Virus record (IMG/VR): IMGVR_UViG_3300043427_003377
Span: 1 to 38,619 of that record
Length of the DNA: 38,619 nt
DNA from: a virus
Strand: one strand, 5' to 3'
The notes under the pieces are model-generated. The model was not told where the DNA came from, did not search any database, and was given only the letters and a program-made list of their open reading frames with translations. The translations under genes and the position numbers were made by a program. How positions within the stretch are numbered: the first letter of the stretch is position 1; every line of letters begins with the position of its first letter. Shown one piece after another: positions 31,204 through 38,619 of the stretch.

Positions 31204-32345
31204 TAGTTGGATGAACCTTGGAAGATGGCTACGGTAAACTCGCCGCCCGCCGCAACCTGATACCAATTGGTAAGAGAGCCAATTTGCACCGGGCTAGATT
31301 TGTTAACGGCAGTGCCGTCGCCGAGTTTGCCAGAAAAGTTGCTGCCCCAAGTCCAAAGAGTGCCGTCGATCTTGACGGCAGCGGTGGAATCGTTAAATGC
31401 CGAAACTTGCGACCAGTTAGTCAAAACTCCAACTTGAATAGGACTGGAGCGGTAAACTGTTGTGCCGCTGCCAAGCTGGCCGCTGCCGTTATTACCCCAA
31501 GTCCATATGGTGCCATCGGTTTTGATAGACGCAGTAACTCGGTAACCAACCGAAACTTGCGACCAGTTTGTGAGCGCGCCAATTTGAACAGGGCTGGATC
31601 GACTGATGACTGTGCCATCTCCAATTTGGCCGTTTATGTTGTAGCCCCAAGTCCACATCGTGCCATCAGTTTTTATGGCTGCGGTAAAATTGCCGCCCGC
31701 TGAAACCTGATACCAGTTAGTTAAAGCCCCAATCTGAACAGGGCTGGACTTGTTGACAACCGTGTTGTCGCCGAGTTGGCCTCGGTTGTTTCGGCCCCAA
31801 GTCCAAAGGGTACCGTCGGCCTTAATAGAGGCAGTGTGAAACCAGCCTGCCTCAACCTGATACCAATTGGTAAGAGGGCCAACTTGAACAGGGCTTGATT
31901 TGTTAACGGCAGTGCCGTCGCCGAGGTTGCCGAAGCTGTTGTTACCCCAAGTCCAAAGAGTGCCGTCAGTTTTGACAGAAGCGGTGAAGTTACGACCCGC
32001 AGAAACTTGCAACCAGTTTGTAAGTGCGCCAAATTGAACAGGGCTGGATCGACTGATGACTGTGCCATCTCCAATTTGGCCGTTGCTGTTGTAGCCCCAA
32101 GTCCAAAGAGTACCGTCGGTTTTTACTGCCGCTGTAAAGCTGTCTCCCGCCGCAACCTGCGCCCAATTGCTAAGCGCGCCCACTTGGACAGGGCTTGATC
32201 TGGAAATGGTGTCGTTCTGGCCAAGCTGCCCCTGAGCATTCTGCCCCCACGACCACAACTCCGGCAGCGGCAACCCCGTCCACGTCCCGGCGGCCACGGC
32301 CTGCAGCTGCTCGGTCAAACCCCATTTCCCGGAGAAATTCGGCAT
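31203..32345 (-). CDS. RCC1-repeat tail protein 2 (seven repeats)
   Basis: 380 aa. A 30-residue leader (MPNFSGKWGLTEQLQAVAAG) precedes seven RCC1 repeats with the same RSSPVQ[IV]G and LTNW[SY]QV blocks as the other two proteins. The C-terminus is FQGSSN. The leader differs from the other copies, so the propeller module has been joined to different virion-binding ends. Likely a receptor-binding or capping tail subunit. Confidence 0.8.
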   Translation of the reverse strand: MPNFSGKWGLTEQLQAVAAGTWTGLPLPELWSWGQNAQGQLGQNDTISRSSPVQVGALSNWAQVAAGDSFTAAVKTDGTLWTWGYNSNGQIGDGTVISRSSPVQFGALTNWLQVSAGRNFTASVKTDGTLWTWGNNSFGNLGDGTAVNKSSPVQVGPLTNWYQVEAGWFHTASIKADGTLWTWGRNNRGQLGDNTVVNKSSPVQIGALTNWYQVSAGGNFTAAIKTDGTMWTWGYNINGQIGDGTVISRSSPVQIGALTNWSQVSVGYRVTASIKTDGTIWTWGNNGSGQLGSGTTVYRSSPIQVGVLTNWSQVSAFNDSTAAVKIDGTLWTWGSNFSGKLGDGTAVNKSSPVQIGSLTNWYQVAAGGEFTVAIFQGSSN

Positions 32346-32346
32346 T

Positions 32347-33738
32347 TTACACTACTCCGTAGAGGGCGAGGGTGTGGGCTTGCCCGGTGGACACTTGATA
32401 CCAGTTAGTAAGTGCACCAATTTGGACGGGGCTTGAACGATAGTTGCTCGTTCCATCTCCCAGTCTTCCACTCGAGCCATACCCCCAAGCCCACATGGTC
32501 CCGTCGGTTTTTGTAGCAACAGTGAAGCCAGCGCCCGAGGAAACGCTAAGCCAATTTGTAAGCGAACCGCTTTGAACGGGGCTCTGCTGGTTGACCTGAG
32601 TGCCGTTCCCAAACTGACCCCCAGAATTTTTACCCCAAGCCCAAAGAGAACCGTCCGTTTTTATAGAAATACAAAAGTTTGATCCGGCGGAAATTTTAGA
32701 CCAGTTTGTCAACGCGCCAACCTGAACGGGGCTCGAGCGGGGTAGGGTGTTGCCTTGACCAAGTTGCCCCTCATTATTGTACCCCCATGCCCATAATGTT
32801 CCGTCGGTTTTGACTGCTGCGCAAAACTCTCCTCCAGAAAAAACCGTAGCCCAGTTGGTTAAACTTCCAACCTGTACAGGACTCCTACGAGCAGTGCGAG
32901 TCCCGTCACCGAGTTGCCCCCTTGTGTTAATACCCCACGCCCACAGTGTTTTGTCCGTCTTTACGGAAGTAAAAAATTCGCTCCCCTTGCTTCCAGAAAC
33001 CAGATACCAATCTGTCAAGGCTCCGATTTGGACGGGACTTGATTTGTCAACTGTTGTTCCATCACCTAGCGCGGTATACGAACCCCACGTCCAAAGTGTG
33101 CCGTTTGTTTTTATTGCAGCGCCGTTAGGGCCTCCAGCGGACACTTGATACCAGTTAGTAAGTGCACCAACTTGAACGGGGCTTGAACGGTATACTGGGC
33201 TTGAACCAATGCCAAGTCTACCCTGTCCGCCGGCCCCCCATACCCACAAAGTTCCGTCAGACTTTACGGCTTGGCTATGTGTTTGGCCTCCCGATACGTT
33301 TGCCCAAGTTATAAGAGAACCAACCTGTGTCGGGGACGATCTTGGATTTAAGTCAAGGATTCCAAGCTCTCGGCTGCTGTTCTGGCCCCAACCCCACAAG
33401 CTCGCCCCAGCATAAATCTCGTTCCCCGTGTCATACTGCGACACCCGCCCCGGCCCATAGATGTTGGTCGCCGCAGCTCGGATTTTGAACGTGCCGCCAG
33501 CCGGAGGAGACACCGTGATCGGAGACGCAGAACCGACGGCTCCGGTCGAGGCTCCGGTGCTCTCGTCCACGGCGGTGATCGTGTAAGACGTAATGGCGCC
33601 GCCGCCCACGTCTGCAGGGGCGGTGAACGCGACAGAGGCGCTGCCGATGCTTGTCGTCACCGACGTGATCGTCGGCGCGTTGGGGGCTTTCAGAATGTCG
33701 AAACCGCCACTGACGTAGCCGCCTTTTGACGTGGCCAT
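32347..33738 (-). CDS. FN3 plus RCC1-repeat tail protein 3 (seven repeats)
   Basis: 463 aa. Residues about 17-105 form a fibronectin type III domain (PNAPTITSVTTSIGSASVAF, ITSYTITAVDESTG, FKIRAAATNIYGPG). Seven RCC1 repeats follow; these are the most diverged of the three paralogues. FN3 domains are common on phage surface proteins as carbohydrate- or cell-contact modules. Expected at the tail tip or fibre. Confidence 0.82.
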   Translation of the reverse strand: MATSKGGYVSGGFDILKAPNAPTITSVTTSIGSASVAFTAPADVGGGAITSYTITAVDESTGASTGAVGSASPITVSPPAGGTFKIRAAATNIYGPGRVSQYDTGNEIYAGASLWGWGQNSSRELGILDLNPRSSPTQVGSLITWANVSGGQTHSQAVKSDGTLWVWGAGGQGRLGIGSSPVYRSSPVQVGALTNWYQVSAGGPNGAAIKTNGTLWTWGSYTALGDGTTVDKSSPVQIGALTDWYLVSGSKGSEFFTSVKTDKTLWAWGINTRGQLGDGTRTARRSPVQVGSLTNWATVFSGGEFCAAVKTDGTLWAWGYNNEGQLGQGNTLPRSSPVQVGALTNWSKISAGSNFCISIKTDGSLWAWGKNSGGQFGNGTQVNQQSPVQSGSLTNWLSVSSGAGFTVATKTDGTMWAWGYGSSGRLGDGTSNYRSSPVQIGALTNWYQVSTGQAHTLALYGVV

Positions 33739-33748
33739 TTAGACCTCC

Positions 33749-34123
33749 TCAGGAAATGTCCTCGTAAGAAATTAGCACCTTCAGGTCGTTTGCGGAACCT
33801 GCCGTAGCGCCAATCGACTTATCCTCTTCGAGGTAGAAGGTGGTGTTCTTATCAATCACGACCAGCGAGGAGTCAGCTGGAACCGAGACCGTGCTCACGA
33901 TCTGCGTGGCCGTGCCGCCGAGGGCTGCCGCGCTGTAGTAGTTGATCGTGATGTCGGCAGCGTTGACACCGTCCACGTTCGACACGATCAGAGTGTTGAT
34001 CTTGAAGACCTTGTTGGACGACGCCGCGTTGCTCACCACAGACGTGGCGCTGGTGGTTGTCAGATCAATCGTGGCAGACTTGCCGAGGATTGACGTGACG
34101 TTGACGATATTCGGGTTTGCCAT
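33749..34123 (-). CDS. Small beta-rich virion protein
   Basis: 124 aa. SATIDLTTTSATSVVSN, NTLIVSNVDGVNAADITINYY and STVSVPADSSLVVIDK show a beta-sandwich-like Thr/Ser/Val-rich protein. Similar proteins lie between fibre and neck genes in marine tailed phages, perhaps as decoration or fibre-base proteins. Function not established. Confidence 0.65.
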   Translation of the reverse strand: MANPNIVNVTSILGKSATIDLTTTSATSVVSNAASSNKVFKINTLIVSNVDGVNAADITINYYSAAALGGTATQIVSTVSVPADSSLVVIDKNTTFYLEEDKSIGATAGSANDLKVLISYEDIS

Positions 34124-34134
34124 AGCTTATCTCC

Positions 34135-34860
34135 TTAGCCGAACACGATGGCCATGGCGATGGCCTTGCCTGTTGAAATGCCAGCAGACGGCGTCGAAAA
34201 AGCAAGGGTCCCAGCACCGTCCGTGCTGATAACCTGCCCACTCGTGCCGTCGGTCGTGGGCAGGGTGAAGGTGTTGACGAACGACTGCAGGTTTGCGTCG
34301 TAGGCCAAGACGTTGGTGCCGATCACGAGACCAAGGTTCGTGCGCGCATCAGCTTGGTTCGAAGCGCCAGTACCACCGTCGGCCACAGCCAGATCGGTGA
34401 TGCCAGTAATTGAGCCGCCAGTGATGTTGACGCTCGACATGGCGAAGTCGGCCGTGAGGTCTACAACCGCGGCCCCCGCTCCAGCGCCGTCGCAGTACAC
34501 AACCTTAGTGTCGCCATTAGCTACAGTGACGTTGCCGCCCGAGCCTTGCGTCAGAACCACGCTCTGTCCCGAGGAGTTCTTGACGATGTACAGGTGCTGC
34601 GCATCGTTGGGTGCGACCGTGACCGTGTTGGTTCCGCTCGGTGAACCCGAGAACACCAGCACCGCGTACTGACCGTCCGAGAGCGTCCCGTCCGAAGTCG
34701 TCAGGGTGTGGGTCGTGCCCGAAAGGGTGATCGTCCCGACGCCGTTGACCAAGCGGTCGATGATCGACAGGTTGGTGTTGGTCGTCGTGCCCCAAGTACC
34801 GGACTGTTCTCCGGTCGTGATGAGCTCGATACCGCTGTTCGTTGTGTACGTGCTGGCCAT
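34135..34860 (-). CDS. Tail-fibre-like protein
   Basis: 241 aa. Ser/Thr/Gly-rich beta protein with VADGGTGASNQADARTNLGL, the common phage fibre motif, and an ISTGKAIAMAIVFG ending known from cyanophage-type fibres. The N-terminal 100 residues may attach to the tail. Likely a short fibre or its base. Confidence 0.72.
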   Translation of the reverse strand: MASTYTTNSGIELITTGEQSGTWGTTTNTNLSIIDRLVNGVGTITLSGTTHTLTTSDGTLSDGQYAVLVFSGSPSGTNTVTVAPNDAQHLYIVKNSSGQSVVLTQGSGGNVTVANGDTKVVYCDGAGAGAAVVDLTADFAMSSVNITGGSITGITDLAVADGGTGASNQADARTNLGLVIGTNVLAYDANLQSFVNTFTLPTTDGTSGQVISTDGAGTLAFSTPSAGISTGKAIAMAIVFG

Positions 34861-34869
34861 GTCGTTCCC

Positions 34870-35484
34870 TTACGCCGCGATCTCGGTCCAGATTGTACCA
34901 GAGTCCGGGTTGATCTGAGTATACCCATTTCCGGGGTTCGGAACAATACGCCCCCACACCTTAACCTGCCCAACCGCTCCGGTCGCCGAAACGCCAGACA
35001 CGGTAACACGGGCGTCCCCGTTGACGCCAGCAGTTCCTACTGCCCCCGTAGCCGAGACGCCAGTGACGATGACCCGGGCTTTGGCGGAGACGTCGGCCGT
35101 TCCAACCGCTCCAGTCGCTTCAACGCCAGTGACGTTGACAGAGACCGACTCCTGAACGCCCGCCGTGCCGACCTGACCCACGCCCTCGACGCCCGTGACG
35201 TCGACGAGGACGCCAGAGCCTTCGGTGACCGTGACGCTGCCAACCTGACCAGTGCCAAAGACGCCTGTGACGACAACGGAGGCATCCGCCTCTACGGTCG
35301 CCGTCCCGACTTCCCCGGTCCCCGCTACGCCCGTGACGTTGACGAGGATGTTCTGGGTCGTCGTGACCGTGACGCTACCGACTTCGCCCGTGGCAAAGCC
35401 GACAGCAACGCTGCCTTCGCCCCAAGCGAGTTCGCCGAACCCCGCTCGGCCCCAGCCGGTGAAGGGGACGACGACATCGGTCAT
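34870..35484 (-). CDS. Virion protein with internal VTGV..TG.VG repeats
   Basis: 204 aa. About six copies of a 23-26 aa unit (VTGV-x-GTGEVGTATV, VTGVEATGAVGTADV and so on) lie between an N-terminal FTGWGRAGFGELAWGEG and a C-terminal WGRIVPNPGNGYTQINP...WTEIAA. The ending matches virion proteins of marine phages. The repeats suggest a beta-solenoid or fibre shaft. Structural role inferred. Confidence 0.68.
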   Translation of the reverse strand: MTDVVVPFTGWGRAGFGELAWGEGSVAVGFATGEVGSVTVTTTQNILVNVTGVAGTGEVGTATVEADASVVVTGVFGTGQVGSVTVTEGSGVLVDVTGVEGVGQVGTAGVQESVSVNVTGVEATGAVGTADVSAKARVIVTGVSATGAVGTAGVNGDARVTVSGVSATGAVGQVKVWGRIVPNPGNGYTQINPDSGTIWTEIAA

Positions 35485-35487
35485 GTC

Positions 35488-35934
35488 TTAAGCAATCCGA
35501 ATCAGGGCGTTGCTTGCGTCCGCGGCAGGGAACACGATGGTGAAGTCGCCCGCCGTCGAAGTCTTGTCCGATCCAAAATCGAGCACAACCACCGCCGGAT
35601 TGGTGTAGGTGTGGGTGGGCGTCGAATTGTAGATCAGCGCACCGCGGGCCGTGATCGTGGCCGAGGTGAACGTCAAGTCCGCAAAGTCGGTGAACGCGGT
35701 CGTACCCGAAGTGGTCGGATCGATCCGGGTCAATGTTCCGCCGCCAGCCGAGTACGAACCCGAAGCCGAAACTTCGTCCGACGTGGTGTAGGCCGTGGTG
35801 GCCGCCGTGAACGAGGCCGAGTTGGTGTACAACGCCAACTTAAAGGTATCGCCGCCAGTTAGGCGGAAGTCGTGAACGGCTTCAAGAATTTGCTGCTTGA
35901 AGCTAGTCGCCATGTAGTTGCCCGTGAAAGCCAT
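35488..35934 (-). CDS. Virion structural protein
   Basis: 148 aa. FTGNYMATSFKQQILEAVHDF, DTFKLALYTNSASF and FTSATITARGALIYNST match a family I know from cyanophage and other tailed-phage structural modules, possibly a tail or decoration protein. Beta-rich after the first helix. No enzymatic motif. Confidence 0.7.
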   Translation of the reverse strand: MAFTGNYMATSFKQQILEAVHDFRLTGGDTFKLALYTNSASFTAATTAYTTSDEVSASGSYSAGGGTLTRIDPTTSGTTAFTDFADLTFTSATITARGALIYNSTPTHTYTNPAVVVLDFGSDKTSTAGDFTIVFPAADASNALIRIA

Positions 35935-35936
35935 GG

Positions 35937-36236
35937 TTAGAGTCTCCTGATAAACTCGGCAAGCTGGGGATGCCCAGCCTCAGTGAGCGCATTATACACG
36001 GTTGTGCGGTCACTGCGAACCGCTTGTTGCAAATACAGTTGGACAACCTTCTGTACCTGCACCTTGAACGCACGGGCTTGATCCCGAATTTCCTGCGGCG
36101 CGGTGTCGGCGACGAACACGATCTTGTCCGCGCACAACTCTGCGAGCTCCTCGGGCGTGAAGCCCCGGCCGCTCGTGGTCTTGACCCCTACGACGGGGAC
36201 GTCCCTTGGAAGTTCCAGCGATGCCCCGACCATCAT
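35937..36236 (-). CDS. Small neck/virion protein
   Basis: 99 aa; ATG overlaps the TGA of the adaptor gene. LPRDVPVVGV, LCADKIVFVADTAPQEIRDQARAF and a C-terminal helix. Similar proteins of about 100 aa lie beside head-tail adaptors in marine podoviruses. Function unknown. Confidence 0.6.
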   Translation of the reverse strand: MMVGASLELPRDVPVVGVKTTSGRGFTPEELAELCADKIVFVADTAPQEIRDQARAFKVQVQKVVQLYLQQAVRSDRTTVYNALTEAGHPQLAEFIRRL

Positions 36237-36880
36237 TCTTTCGCCCTGATGACCATACCTTTACGGTATTCGTCAGTTGTTTCTTTCGCCTCGCCCAGCA
36301 TTTTGAGCGCCGTCAGGCTTTCGACAAAGCGCTTCTCGTACAGCGCCATCATGTCGGGCTCGCCCTTCATGAAAATGTACGCTTCTACCAGCGCGCCGTA
36401 AAGCAGCGTCAGTTCAGCGTTGTCGCTCAGCCACGTGGTGCCGTTCTCCGGGCCGGACGTGATGCTGGCCGGACGATAGAAGTAATGCAACTCCATTACA
36501 TACGCCGCAGCCGGGGTGGGGGCGAGGATGAAGTTGTCCACGTCAAACTGCGCATAGTAGCGGGGCTGCCCAGTGTCCGTTGGATCGGTGTTGTACGTCT
36601 GGATGAAGCTCACGTCTTTGAACTCGACGAAGTTTTTGTCGCCCAAGGTCGTGTAGGACAGCGACAGCGGGGCCAAAAAGTCTGACGGGCAAGCCAGAAA
36701 CTGGTTGCTCGTCGTAGCCGTCGTGGTCGCGTTCTTGCGGAACAGGCTAAGCTGCACGGTCTTCAGGATGCGCTCTTCCGAGAACCGGATGAACAGCGGC
36801 AGATTGTTCACGAAAGTCGTTTCCGTGTTCTGCGTGTAGTCCTGAATGGCCTGCTTCAGCTGGGCGTAGGTAAGGCTCAT
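36233..36880 (-). CDS. Phage adaptor protein (head-tail connector)
   Basis: 215 aa. TYAQLKQAIQDYTQNTE, FIRFSEERILKTVQL, a beta region and MELHYFYRPASIT, TLLYGALVEAYIFMKGEPD follow the pattern of the 'phage adaptor' family that sits under the portal. Located between two other neck genes. Good family match by memory; exact ring position not known. Confidence 0.75.
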   Translation of the reverse strand: MSLTYAQLKQAIQDYTQNTETTFVNNLPLFIRFSEERILKTVQLSLFRKNATTTATTSNQFLACPSDFLAPLSLSYTTLGDKNFVEFKDVSFIQTYNTDPTDTGQPRYYAQFDVDNFILAPTPAAAYVMELHYFYRPASITSGPENGTTWLSDNAELTLLYGALVEAYIFMKGEPDMMALYEKRFVESLTALKMLGEAKETTDEYRKGMVIRAKE

Positions 36881-37203
36881 GTGGTCACCACCATAACTAT
36901 TCCAACGGAGCCTTGGGCCTGCAGGTTATTCGGAGGGTTGATCCCGTTGTCCGGGGGGCCTCCGACTGGGTCCCAGCTCCACTGGACGTTTCTTTGCTCT
37001 ACCAAGTCCTGCTCGGGGCGAGGATTGCGCAGCGCCTGCGGGTCAGGATAGGCCTTTGGCGGGAAGAGCTGCGGATGCTTGGGGTCGTACTCGTCCGGCC
37101 CGACCAGCAACCCGGTCCACTCCTTGCGCATTTCGCGCAGGCGGTAGCGGAAGCCGGAGCGATCCGAAAGACCCCAAGCATGTTTCCCACTGGCGTATGG
37201 CAT
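36877..37203 (-). CDS. Small conserved virion-module protein
   Basis: 108 aa. HAWGLSDRSGFRYRLREM, EWTGLLVGPDEYDPKHPQL is a conserved block I recall from podovirus structural modules; the last 40 residues are Pro/Asn-rich and end in IVMVVTT. ATGA overlap on both sides with the adaptor genes. Likely neck or scaffold component. Confidence 0.65.
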   Translation of the reverse strand: MPYASGKHAWGLSDRSGFRYRLREMRKEWTGLLVGPDEYDPKHPQLFPPKAYPDPQALRNPRPEQDLVEQRNVQWSWDPVGGPPDNGINPPNNLQAQGSVGIVMVVTT

Positions 37204-37868
37204 CAGAACCTCAGATAGGCAACATCAGGTTGCAGCTTGAGCGGCACCCGGTCTTCGTCTTCCTCGGCCGCGCGCGTGAACTCTTCGTCATACACCGCCT
37301 TGAGCATGCCCATCCGATCCGGGGCCCGCTTCATGGCAAGATAGTAGGCCAAGCCCGCAACCATGCACGGATAGAACCGCCACGGCATGTCCGTGGTGTT
37401 CTGCAAAGTTCCTGCGTCCTCGATGCGGCGGACGTAGTAGTAGACGATCTGGTCGGTCGAGTTCTCCGGAACCTGCCACAGGTTGATGACCGGGGAAATC
37501 TTGCGGTCGTAGTAGAACTGCGACGGCCGACCCTGCGTGGTCTTATTGGGCAGCAAAAAATATTCGCTGCGACTGATCCGTTCGACCTCGTAATCCGTAC
37601 CACTTCTACGCAGGACTACCTCGAGGATGTCCGCGTGGTCGGCGCTGACCGTGTAGGTCGCAACGCCTTGAGTCACGGTGATCGTGGCTTGGCTCACGGT
37701 CCACAGATTGAGACCCCGGTTTGCCCACTCTGCGAGCATCAGGTTCAGGGACCGCCGTGCCGTGCGCGCATCGTAGCCTGTGCGGACCTCAAGCCCGCAC
37801 CGCTCAAACGCCTCTTCAATAAGCTCGCCGACGTCCAGATTGAACGTCCGGGTCCCTGAGGTTGTCAT
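37203..37868 (-). CDS. Head-tail adaptor (P22 gp4-like)
   Basis: 221 aa. LDVGELIEEAFERCGLEVRTG, ARRSLNLMLAEWANRGLNLW, and GVATYTVSADHADILEVVLR resemble the P22 gp4/T7 gp11 type head-tail adaptor family, as does RFYPCMVAGLAYYLAMKRAPDR near the C-terminus. It would bind the portal ring, next to the adaptor encoded downstream. Confidence 0.75.
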   Translation of the reverse strand: MTTSGTRTFNLDVGELIEEAFERCGLEVRTGYDARTARRSLNLMLAEWANRGLNLWTVSQATITVTQGVATYTVSADHADILEVVLRRSGTDYEVERISRSEYFLLPNKTTQGRPSQFYYDRKISPVINLWQVPENSTDQIVYYYVRRIEDAGTLQNTTDMPWRFYPCMVAGLAYYLAMKRAPDRMGMLKAVYDEEFTRAAEEDEDRVPLKLQPDVAYLRF

Positions 37869-37871
37869 GAC

Positions 37872-37997
37872 TTACTTCATGCCCTTCTTGGCAGGCTTCT
37901 TGCCGCCCGCAGGTTTCATGCCCATGGCCATAGCCTTGCGCGGGCTGACCATATCTGCCGAGCAGCCCTTGCCGCCCTTTTTCTTGCCGTACATCAT
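37872..37997 (-). CDS. Tiny Lys/Gly-rich basic protein
   Basis: 41 aa, about a third Lys plus Arg (MMYGKKKGGKGCSADMVSPR, then KKPAKKGMK). Its ATG overlaps the TGA of the upstream gene. Similar minute basic proteins lie near portal and adaptor genes in marine podoviruses and may bind DNA or capsid. Supported by coupling and composition. Confidence 0.6.
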   Translation of the reverse strand: MMYGKKKGGKGCSADMVSPRKAMAMGMKPAGGKKPAKKGMK

Positions 37998-38269
37998 GGC
38001 TTTCTCCTCAGAGGTTTGACACGCTTCGGTGCGCCAGCGGGCTGCCCCAAGCTCTTCTTCTGTGCGATTCTATCACGCTTCTCCGAGGTCGTCATCTCCG
38101 ATGCCGTCTTCGGGGTCTTCTCGCTCACCCGCTTGCTTGGGCGGCAGTATGGGGTTCCGCGGCTCTCGCCCTCTTGGCGGCCGCAAGCCTTCCCGGTGCG
38201 AACGTCCTTCCAGTCCTCTTTGAACCAGCGGCGAAGAGCTGCGCCCTTCTCTGTTTTGCGGACAGCCAT
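37994..38269 (-). CDS. DUF5872-like basic protein
   Basis: 91 aa from the ATG at 38269 (TGATG). RRWFKEDWKDV, ACGR, YCRPSKRVSEKTPKT match the small basic DUF5872 domain, with two cysteines that may hold metal. Basic charge suggests nucleic-acid or virion association. The upstream extension of the frame is antisense noise. Confidence 0.75.
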   Translation of the reverse strand: MAVRKTEKGAALRRWFKEDWKDVRTGKACGRQEGESRGTPYCRPSKRVSEKTPKTASEMTTSEKRDRIAQKKSLGQPAGAPKRVKPLRRKP

Positions 38270-38481
38270 CAGAACGTCCTCGACTTCTTGGCCGCGCCCT
38301 TCTTGGCAGACTTCTTGGACCCGGTGCCCCACTTGTCTGCACCAACTTTGCGGCACTTGGCAAGAGCCCCGCTGGCATAGGCCGACGGGAAGACCTTATA
38401 ACGGGCCTTGACCTTATCGTAGCAAGCGTCTTTCCCAGCCACAGAAGTATCCACCTGTTTGGCCATACTGGCGCGGTTCAT
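38269..38481 (-). CDS. DUF6321-like basic protein
   Basis: 70 aa. CYDKVKARYKVFPSAYASG, ALAKCRKVGADKWG matches the short DUF6321-type domain that often accompanies DUF5872 in phages and some large DNA viruses. The lysine-rich C-terminus (KKSAKKGAAKK) suggests DNA contact. Start at the ATG at 38481, one base past the stop of the upstream gene; an in-frame ATG at 38466 is possible. Confidence 0.72.
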   Translation of the reverse strand: MNRASMAKQVDTSVAGKDACYDKVKARYKVFPSAYASGALAKCRKVGADKWGTGSKKSAKKGAAKKSRTF

Positions 38482-38482
38482 A

Positions 38483-38619
38483 TCACTGCGGCCCCGAGTT
38501 ATTCTTCACATAAAAGCCGACGGCCGCGAGGATGAACATCAAAAGCGTCGTCGTCAAAACCTTGACCGCCGTTGACCAGACAGCCTTCTTTGTATCACGC
38601 CATGATACAAGCAGGTTCC
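38483..38619 (-). CDS. Membrane protein, 5'-truncated by the window edge
   Basis: The last 45 codons of a minus-strand gene entering from the right. One membrane helix (VLTTTLLMFILAAVGFYV) follows a basic segment (WRDTKKAVWSTAVK) and precedes a short NNSGPQ end. Could be a holin-type or other small membrane protein; the N-terminus is missing, so no assignment. Confidence 0.6.
   Translation of the reverse strand, partial: NLLVSWRDTKKAVWSTAVKVLTTTLLMFILAAVGFYVKNNSGPQ

Noticed and set aside
27811-33738. CRISPR array, from regularly spaced DNA repeats
   Set aside because: Repeats are in frame, about 150 bp apart, and encode RCC1 blades; there are no short unique spacers or cas genes.

Overview
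The window is a gene-dense, roughly 60% GC stretch of a tailed dsDNA bacteriophage with a podovirus-like structural plan. It has no tape-measure gene, a P22 gp10-like tail-hub protein, probable gp4-like head-tail adaptors and a very large internal virion protein. A two-gene spanin set (Rz/Rz1-like) and several LPS-type sugar enzymes point to a Gram-negative host. The phage may infect an alphaproteobacterium from water, but nothing here fixes the host. Terminase, portal, major capsid protein and integrase were not seen, so the genome continues outside the window.

Layout. (1) 64-3747, plus strand: fourteen small, mostly overlapping accessory genes, including a likely Nmad5-family protein, a CxxCxGxG zinc-finger protein and an HTH protein. 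(2) 3671-4862, minus strand: a lysis cassette (M15 endolysin with a C-terminal membrane segment, Rz, Rz1), followed by a 97-nt three-way-junction RNA-like element and an intrinsic terminator. (3) 4988-5188, plus: a lone ribbon-helix-helix regulator with its own promoter. (4) 5055-6841, minus: a SNF2-type helicase and a small partner gene. (5) 6917-13985, plus: a replication operon with an SSB-like protein, an AEP (TOTE-like) primase, an AlpA-like HTH protein, a UvrD-like helicase, a DUF6378 protein and a family A DNA polymerase with 3'-5' exonuclease. (6) 13982-38619, minus: the virion module, converging on the polymerase operon with a 4-bp overlap.

The most unusual part is 24434-33738. Between the tail-hub gene and the small tail and neck genes lies a sugar-modification cassette interleaved with three paralogous RCC1 proteins, each with exactly seven repeats (predicted seven-bladed propellers). 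The cassette holds an HldD-like epimerase, a HAD phosphatase, two nucleotidyltransferases (one closely HldE-C-like), an HldE-N-like kinase, a cupin, a methyltransferase, a GT25 glycosyltransferase and a 604-aa sulfotransferase-TPR-GT9 (heptosyltransferase-like) fusion. Taken together these could make an ADP-heptose-type donor and transfer it, with sulfate, to the fibres or to host glycan. That reading is inference.

A second window-wide signal is a short heptanucleotide tandem repeat, consensus CCRAGGN, found at about a dozen loci. It is always read on the plus strand, whichever way the surrounding gene points.
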